A stretch of DNA of 9,347 nucleotides. Source: Thermodesulfovibrionales bacterium (GTDB lineage: Bacteria; Nitrospirota; Thermodesulfovibrionia; Thermodesulfovibrionales; UBA1546). Made by a program: the position numbers and the translations under genes. Positions 5,003 to 9,347 of the stretch are shown here, piece by piece. The stretch covers positions 1-9,347 of the forward strand of contig JASEHP010000050.1 of NCBI GenBank assembly GCA_030018605.1. The letters run 5' to 3'. Numbering within the stretch: position 1 is the stretch's first letter; each line of letters starts with the position of its first letter. Below the pieces are notes generated by a model. That model did not search any database. It worked only from the letters and a program-made list of their open reading frames with translations, and was not told the origin of the DNA.

Positions 5003-8000
5003 ATGCCCAAAAGAACTGACATTAAAAAAATCTTATTAATCGGTTCGGGACCTATCGTCATAGGTCAGGCCTGCGAGTTTGACTATTCGGGAACTCAGGC
5101 GTGCAAGGCCTTGCGCGAAGAGGGATATAAAGTAGTTCTTGTCAATTCCAATCCTGCAACAATCATGACAGACCCTGAGATTGCTGATGCAACTTACATA
5201 GAGCCGTTAACAGCAGATATCATTGATCTGATAATAAAGAAAGAAAGGCCTGATGCCCTGCTTCCGACAATGGGCGGACAGACAGCTCTTAACCTTGCGG
5301 TTGAACTTGCTGAAAGCGGAACGCTTGAAAAATACGGCGTTGAGCTTATCGGCGCAAAACTCCATGCGATAAAGAAAGCCGAGGACAGAGAGCTTTTCAA
5401 GGAGGCAATGGGGAAGATAGGGTTTGAGGTGCCGAAAAGCTCGCATATCGGCACTATGAAAGACGGGCTTGACGCAGTTGAACATATCGGCTTCCCTGCA
5501 ATATTACGTCCCTCATTCACTCTTGGAGGGACAGGAAGCGGTATTGCATATAACATGGAAGAATACACGGAGATGCTTGACAATGGACTGAAACTGAGTC
5601 CTGTTCATCAGGTGCTTGTGGAAGAATCAGTTATCGGCTGGAAGGAATACGAGCTTGAGGTGATGCGGGATATGAAGGACAATGTCGTTATCATCTGCTC
5701 CATAGAAAATTTTGATCCTATGGGAGTTCATACTGGAGACTCAATTACAGTTGCTCCTGCCCAGACCCTCACAGACAAGGAATATCAGCGGATGCGCGAT
5801 GCAGCAATCGCGATTATCAGGGAGATAGGCGTTGACACGGGAGGCTCCAATATCCAGTTTGCATTGAATCCGAAAGACGGCAGGATGGTTGTTATAGAGA
5901 TGAATCCTCGTGTTTCAAGGTCATCCGCGCTTGCAAGCAAGGCAACAGGATTTCCTATAGCAAAGATTGCCGCAAAGCTTGCAGTGGGGCTTGCGCTTGA
6001 AGAAATACCAAATGATATAACAAGGGAAACGCCTGCATCCTTTGAACCCGCGATTGATTATGTTGTGACAAAGGTTCCGGGATTCGCATTTGAGAAATTC
6101 CCGGCGGCTGATTCCACGCTCACAACGCAGATGAAATCTGTCGGAGAGGTTATGTCTATAGGCAGAACTTTCAAAGAATCTTTGCAGAAGGCAGTGAGGA
6201 GCCTTGAGATCGGCAGCTATGGCTTTGAAGAAATAGACATGGGCAATGCCGAAATTAAAGCGAAACTCAAGATACCTAATGCGGAGAGGTTATGGTATAT
6301 CGTTCAGGCAATGAGGAATGGAATGCCTGTTAGTGAGATTTATGAACTTACATGGATTGACCCGTGGTTTTTGAATAACATAAGGCAGATTGTAGAGATG
6401 GAGGAAAGAATTAAAAAAGTCAGCAACACCCCCTCCCTTTCTCCTTCGGCGAATCCGTCTGAGGCGGAACCCCTCCCCCCTCGAGGGGGAGGGGTGGGTG
6501 GGGGGGATAACTCCGAATTCAGAATTCTTTTAAGAGATGTAAAGGAATTCGGTTTTTCTGACATGCGTATTGCCAAACTTTCAGGAAAAACAGAGGCCGA
6601 GATAAGAAAGCTGAGGAATGAATTCGGAATAAAGCCTGTCTATAAAATGGTGGATACATGCGCTGCGGAATTTGCTGCATATACTCCGTATATGTATTCA
6701 ACGTATGAAAAACAGTTTTTTAGTGTCAAAGGGTCAACGTATCAAAGTATCAAAGTTAAAGGCTCTGACACTCTGACACTTTGTAACTCTGACACTTCTG
6801 TTGTGGAGTCCGAAGCCAATCCTACAGACCGCAAAAAGGTAATTATTCTCGGCTCTGGTCCGAACAGAATAGGGCAGGGGATTGAGTTTGATTACTGCTG
6901 CGTCCATGCAGTCTTTGCCTTGAAAGAATTGGGCTATGAAACAATAATGATTAACTGCAACCCTGAGACAGTGAGCACTGATTATGACACTTCGGACAGG
7001 CTTTATTTTGAACCGCTGACAATAGAGGATGTCTTAAGCATCATTGAAGCTGAAAAACCCGAGGGCATTGTCGTTCAGTTCGGAGGGCAGACACCGTTGA
7101 AGCTTGCAGTGCCATTGGAAAAAGAGGGCGTAAAGATTCTCGGCACTTCGCCTGACTCAATAGACCGCGCAGAAGACAGGAGGAGATTCAAGGGACTTCT
7201 CCATAAACTCAATCTCAAGCAGGCGGAGAGCGACACTGCCATGTCTCCTGAAGACGCCGTAGTGATTACCAAGAAGATAGGTTATCCTGTGATGGTGAGG
7301 CCTTCTTATGTGCTTGGCGGAAGGGCAATGGAGATTGTCTATGATGAGAGTTCACTTCTTGATTACATGGAGAGGGCTGTAAAGGCATCGCCCGAGCATC
7401 CTGTTCTCATTGATAAATATCTGTCTGGCGCTGTTGAAGTGGATGTTGATGCTATTTCAGACGGAATTGACGTGATTGTCGGCGGTGTTATGGAACACAT
7501 AGAGGAGGCAGGCATACATTCGGGCGATTCTGCGTGCTCTTTGCCGCCTTATTCTCTGAACAAAGCCATTGTTGATGAGATCAAAAAGCAGACAAAGGCT
7601 CTGGCGCGCGAGCTTAATGTCATAGGGCTTATGAATATTCAGTTTGCGGTAAAGGACAACGAGATATACATCCTTGAGGTAAATCCGAGAGCGTCGAGAA
7701 CAATACCTTATGTGAGCAAGGCAACAGGAGTTCCGCTGGCAAAACTTGCCGCAAAGGTTATGCTTGGAAAAACATTGAAGGAACTCGGACTGACAACTGA
7801 AAAGGAAATAAAGCATGTTGCCGTAAAAGAAGCAGTATTTCCTTTTGACAGGTTCAGCGGCGTTGACACAATACTCGGCCCGGAGATGAAATCAACAGGA
7901 GAGGTCATGGGCATAGACGAGGATTTCGGTATTGCATATGCAAAAGCTCAGTTATCATCCAACAACAGAATCCCTGTGTCGGGTAAGATTGTGATAAGCG

Positions 8001-8377
8001 TCAGGGATGAAGACAAGGACGGGATATGCGATATTGTGAAGAGACTCATTGCCATGGGTTTTGAGGTAATTGCGACCCGCGGCACTGCAGGGCATCTCAG
8101 CGGCAAAGGAATCGAAGTTGAGGTAATAAATAAGGTAAAAGAAGGAAGGCCTCATATCGTGGATTTAATCAAAAATAAGGAAGTGAATTTCATCATCAAT
8201 ACAGTCAGCGATGCTCAGGCTCAGAGGGATTCTTTTTCAATAAGGCATAGCGCGCTCCAGTACCGGGTGCCTTATACGACGACTGTTTCAGGCGCAAAGG
8301 CAGTTGTCAATGCAATAGACATGCTCCGCAGGAAAAATATAAGCATAAAATCCATTCAGGAATATCACAGGACATAA
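5003..8377 (+). CDS. carB: Carbamoyl phosphate synthetase large subunit (with two different in-frame repeat inserts)
   Basis: CarB makes carbamoyl phosphate from bicarbonate, ammonia from CarA and two ATP. The 1124 residues compare with 1073 in E. coli. The first half has GSGPIVIGQ (14-22), MGGQTALN (90-97) and E299/N301/R303 in MNPRVSR, at E. coli numbering. The second half has GPNRIGQGIEFDYCCVHA, GGQTPLKL (694-701) and E892/N894/R896, 51 residues beyond the E. coli equivalents. That shift equals the whole length difference, so all extra sequence lies between the halves. Two inserts explain it: residues about 474-502 (C/G-rich hairpin) in the oligomerisation domain and about 574-599 (octamer palindrome) at the entry to the second half. 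The C-terminal allosteric domain is intact. The start is fixed by MPKRTDIKK similarity, but no ribosome binding site precedes it; the octamer arm ends seven bases before ATG. Confidence 0.97.
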   Translation: MPKRTDIKKILLIGSGPIVIGQACEFDYSGTQACKALREEGYKVVLVNSNPATIMTDPEIADATYIEPLTADIIDLIIKKERPDALLPTMGGQTALNLAVELAESGTLEKYGVELIGAKLHAIKKAEDRELFKEAMGKIGFEVPKSSHIGTMKDGLDAVEHIGFPAILRPSFTLGGTGSGIAYNMEEYTEMLDNGLKLSPVHQVLVEESVIGWKEYELEVMRDMKDNVVIICSIENFDPMGVHTGDSITVAPAQTLTDKEYQRMRDAAIAIIREIGVDTGGSNIQFALNPKDGRMVVIEMNPRVSRSSALASKATGFPIAKIAAKLAVGLALEEIPNDITRETPASFEPAIDYVVTKVPGFAFEKFPAADSTLTTQMKSVGEVMSIGRTFKESLQKAVRSLEIGSYGFEEIDMGNAEIKAKLKIPNAERLWYIVQAMRNGMPVSEIYELTWIDPWFLNNIRQIVEMEERIKKVSNTPSLSPSANPSEAEPLPPRGGGVGGGDNSEFRILLRDVKEFGFSDMRIAKLSGKTEAEIRKLRNEFGIKPVYKMVDTCAAEFAAYTPYMYSTYEKQFFSVKGSTYQSIKVKGSDTLTLCNSDTSVVESEANPTDRKKVIILGSGPNRIGQGIEFDYCCVHAVFALKELGYETIMINCNPETVSTDYDTSDRLYFEPLTIEDVLSIIEAEKPEGIVVQFGGQTPLKLAVPLEKEGVKILGTSPDSIDRAEDRRRFKGLLHKLNLKQAESDTAMSPEDAVVITKKIGYPVMVRPSYVLGGRAMEIVYDESSLLDYMERAVKASPEHPVLIDKYLSGAVEVDVDAISDGIDVIVGGVMEHIEEAGIHSGDSACSLPPYSLNKAIVDEIKKQTKALARELNVIGLMNIQFAVKDNEIYILEVNPRASRTIPYVSKATGVPLAKLAAKVMLGKTLKELGLTTEKEIKHVAVKEAVFPFDRFSGVDTILGPEMKSTGEVMGIDEDFGIAYAKAQLSSNNRIPVSGKIVISVRDEDKDGICDIVKRLIAMGFEVIATRGTAGHLSGKGIEVEVINKVKEGRPHIVDLIKNKEVNFIINTVSDAQAQRDSFSIRHSALQYRVPYTTTVSGAKAVVNAIDMLRRKNISIKSIQEYHRT
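6426..6508 (+). repeat. C/G-rich hairpin repeat inserted in frame in carB
   Basis: ACCCCTCCCCC (6469-6479) pairs perfectly with GGGGGAGGGGT (6485-6495) around a five-base loop. A second small hairpin, TCCGTC/GGCGGA, lies at 6454-6468, and the flanks are C-rich on the left and G-rich on the right, so a longer imperfect palindrome is likely. It is translated as a Pro/Ser/Gly-rich low-complexity stretch (residues about 476-502, including PLPPRGGGVGGGD) that is absent from E. coli CarB. Base composition differs sharply from the rest of the gene. Confidence 0.85.
6723..6797 (+). repeat. Octamer palindrome, copy 5, in frame inside carB
   Basis: The left arm has GTGTCAAA, GGGTCAAC, GTATCAAA, GTATCAAA and the spacer GTTAAAGG. 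The right arm has CTCTGACA twice, then CTTTGTAA, then CTCTGACA CTT. It is translated as residues about 574-598 (SVKGSTYQ through NSDT). Here the third right octamer avoids the stop by TGT, a different change from the GGA used in pyrC and carA. It sits between YMYSTYE and EANPTDRKK, which adjoin in E. coli CarB. Confidence 0.92.
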
Positions 8378-8390
8378 AAGCAGTAAGCTG

Positions 8391-8435
8391 TGCCTGTCTT
8401 TTTCGCCTTGGCGAATCAGACGGCTCTGACAGGCA
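8391..8435. repeat. Nested inverted repeat just downstream of carB
   Basis: TGCCTGTC (8391-8398) pairs perfectly with GACAGGCA (8428-8435). Inside it, TTCGCC (8402-8407) pairs with GGCGAA (8410-8415). It lies 13 bases after the carB stop and could act as an mRNA 3'-end structure, but there is no U tract after it, so it is not called an intrinsic terminator. Confidence 0.6.
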
Positions 8436-8531
8436 ATCTCAAATATATGCATAATAGAGATCCTATAGTGCCGCCAAACAGCCTTCTCGCTTTCTGCAGA
8501 GACTTTTTGACAAATCTATGGCTCGTTGCAG

Positions 8532-8574
8532 GCAATTTCAAAACTCGCCTTTGGGCTCAGACAGTTGAAATTGC
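8532..8574. repeat. 10-bp perfect inverted repeat
   Basis: GCAATTTCAA (8532-8541) is mirrored exactly by TTGAAATTGC (8565-8574) across a 23-base loop. It looks like another small dispersed palindrome, but only one copy is in the window, so its repeat status is inferred. Confidence 0.6.
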
Positions 8575-8691
8575 TTATCTTTCACTTCGCCGAGATTTGT
8601 TATAAAAATTCTCTGATGTCACTCAAAGGCTATTCGGTGGTGCCTTATGAGGATTTCCGAAAAAAACACAGCAGCCTATTAAAACGCGTAA

Positions 8692-9345
8692 CTACATTCC
8701 ACCAGCTATTGCACCACTCAGCACTTCGCTCGGTGTAGCATAATTTAAGCACTTTCTCTGCCTGTTGTTAAGCCTTCTTTCGACACTTCCTACCTCATAG
8801 TAGCTCACTTCGGCAAAATTAGTCTTCTTTGGGAAATACCTGCGGATAAGGCCTATGCTGTTTTCTACCGTGCCTTTTTCCCAACTGTGATATAGTGCGC
8901 AGAAGAATGACCGAGTTCCAAGCTCACGGTTGATTGCCTGATGTTCAACATTTTCCGGCCCGTTATCATAAGTTAGCGTAAGTCGCAAACCGTCGGGCAT
9001 TTCCTTAAGCCTGCGAACGGCTGCCACTCGTACCTTCGCAGCCGTCTTCCTGAACAACTTAGTTATCATTATCGCCCTGCTTTTCCTTTCACTTAAAACC
9101 AGGAGCGCGGATTTGCTCGCGCGAGATACGACAGTATCCGCTTCCCGGTCACCAAATCTTTCGCGGCTATTAACGATCTCCGGACGTTCACTAAGCGGAA
9201 CCCGTTGAGGGATATGGCTTTGAGCATGTTTGCGCGTATAACCGCGATTCTTCCGCTGCTTGTGCTTTCTGGCAAGGCAGGGAATCAAATCGCGGCCCCC
9301 GGCATAGATGTACTGGTAAATGGCTTCATACCCGATCTTGTGCTC
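8692..9345 (-). CDS. IS30-family transposase, C-terminal part (5' end beyond window)
   Basis: Reading leftward from the window edge, the frame stays open from 9345 and ends at TAG 8692-8694; the true start lies outside the window. A TTG at 9286-9288 is in frame but is unlikely to be the start, because family-like sequence (HKIGYEAIYQYIYAGG) continues upstream of it. The DDE catalytic core is visible: first Asp in FGDREADTVV, second Asp in LTYDNGPE, Glu in GTVENSIGLIRRYFPK. Other family landmarks are LSERKSRA, YHSWEKGT and LNNRQRKCLNYATPSEV at the C terminus. No frameshift is seen in the visible part. It converges on the pyr operon and marks its downstream boundary. Confidence 0.92.
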   Translation of the reverse strand, partial: EHKIGYEAIYQYIYAGGRDLIPCLARKHKQRKNRGYTRKHAQSHIPQRVPLSERPEIVNSRERFGDREADTVVSRASKSALLVLSERKSRAIMITKLFRKTAAKVRVAAVRRLKEMPDGLRLTLTYDNGPENVEHQAINRELGTRSFFCALYHSWEKGTVENSIGLIRRYFPKKTNFAEVSYYEVGSVERRLNNRQRKCLNYATPSEVLSGAIAGGM

Positions 9346-9347
9346 AG

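Larger units (their letters stand above)
8378..8691. other. 314-base gene-free stretch with hairpins after carB
   Basis: Two short + strand open frames cross this stretch (8390-8605, 8526-8738), but neither has a recognisable domain nor a convincing ribosome binding site. It holds a nested inverted repeat at 8391-8435 and another at 8532-8574. No U-run terminator for the pyr operon is evident. The right part probably belongs to the 3' flank of the IS30-type element, whose end I could not place. Confidence 0.6.

Noticed and set aside
6426..6508. Intein, frameshift or assembly error inside carB
   Set aside because: The insert is only about 28 residues, the frame is kept on both sides, and conserved CarB sequence resumes directly, so an in-frame repeat insertion is the simpler reading.
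8390..8738. Two small + strand ORFs after carB (8390-8605, 8526-8738)
   Set aside because: They run through inverted repeats and into the opposite strand of the transposase gene, and have no domain or ribosome binding site.

Overview
The window holds one de novo pyrimidine biosynthesis operon, all on the + strand: pyrR (312-836), pyrB (1000-1923), pyrC (2018-3325), carA (3318-4493), a small four-helix-bundle gene (4575-4958) and carB (5003-8377). It ends in the 3' part of an IS30-family transposase on the - strand (8692-9345, cut by the window edge). The proteins are complete and keep their catalytic motifs, so the operon looks functional. The products make carbamoyl phosphate (CarAB), carbamoyl aspartate (PyrB) and dihydroorotate (PyrC), under PyrR control. 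Moderate G+C, AGA/AGG-rich arginine usage, PyrR attenuation and the 'GTCATTGCGAGG' dispersed repeats suggest an environmental bacterium of the Nitrospirota or a deltaproteobacterial-type lineage. That placement is a guess.

The leader (72-214) reads as a textbook PyrR attenuator: a TTGACA promoter, a PyrR-binding anti-antiterminator hairpin with the loop motif AGCCCTGCGAGGTT, an alternative antiterminator pairing, and an intrinsic terminator before pyrR.

The striking feature is invasion of the operon by small palindromic elements. One family consists of about four tandem octamers (type GTATCAAA) facing about four inverted octamers (type CTCTGACA). It occurs at 231-305 (before pyrR), inside pyrC (2118-2187), inside carA (3856-3930), inside carB (6723-6797), and as two arms around the four-helix-bundle gene (4503-4995). 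The three intragenic copies are all read in the same frame, the only one of six that is open. All three have lost the TGA of the third right-arm octamer, which would be an in-frame stop; the two non-enzyme copies keep it. The copy between carA and carB carries a gene in its loop, an arrangement that recalls 23S rRNA intervening sequences, whose palindromes can encode the same protein family. I infer that the short copies are cargo-less relatives of this longer element.

Two other repeat types are present: a 'GTCATTGCGAGG...CAATGAC' palindrome in the pyrR-pyrB and pyrB-pyrC gaps, and a C/G-rich hairpin inserted in frame in carB (6426-6508). Every junction between pyr genes carries a repeat except the overlapping pyrC/carA junction. 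CarB carries two unrelated inserts, which together account for its whole excess length over the E. coli enzyme. The 314-base stretch after carB holds hairpins but no supportable gene.
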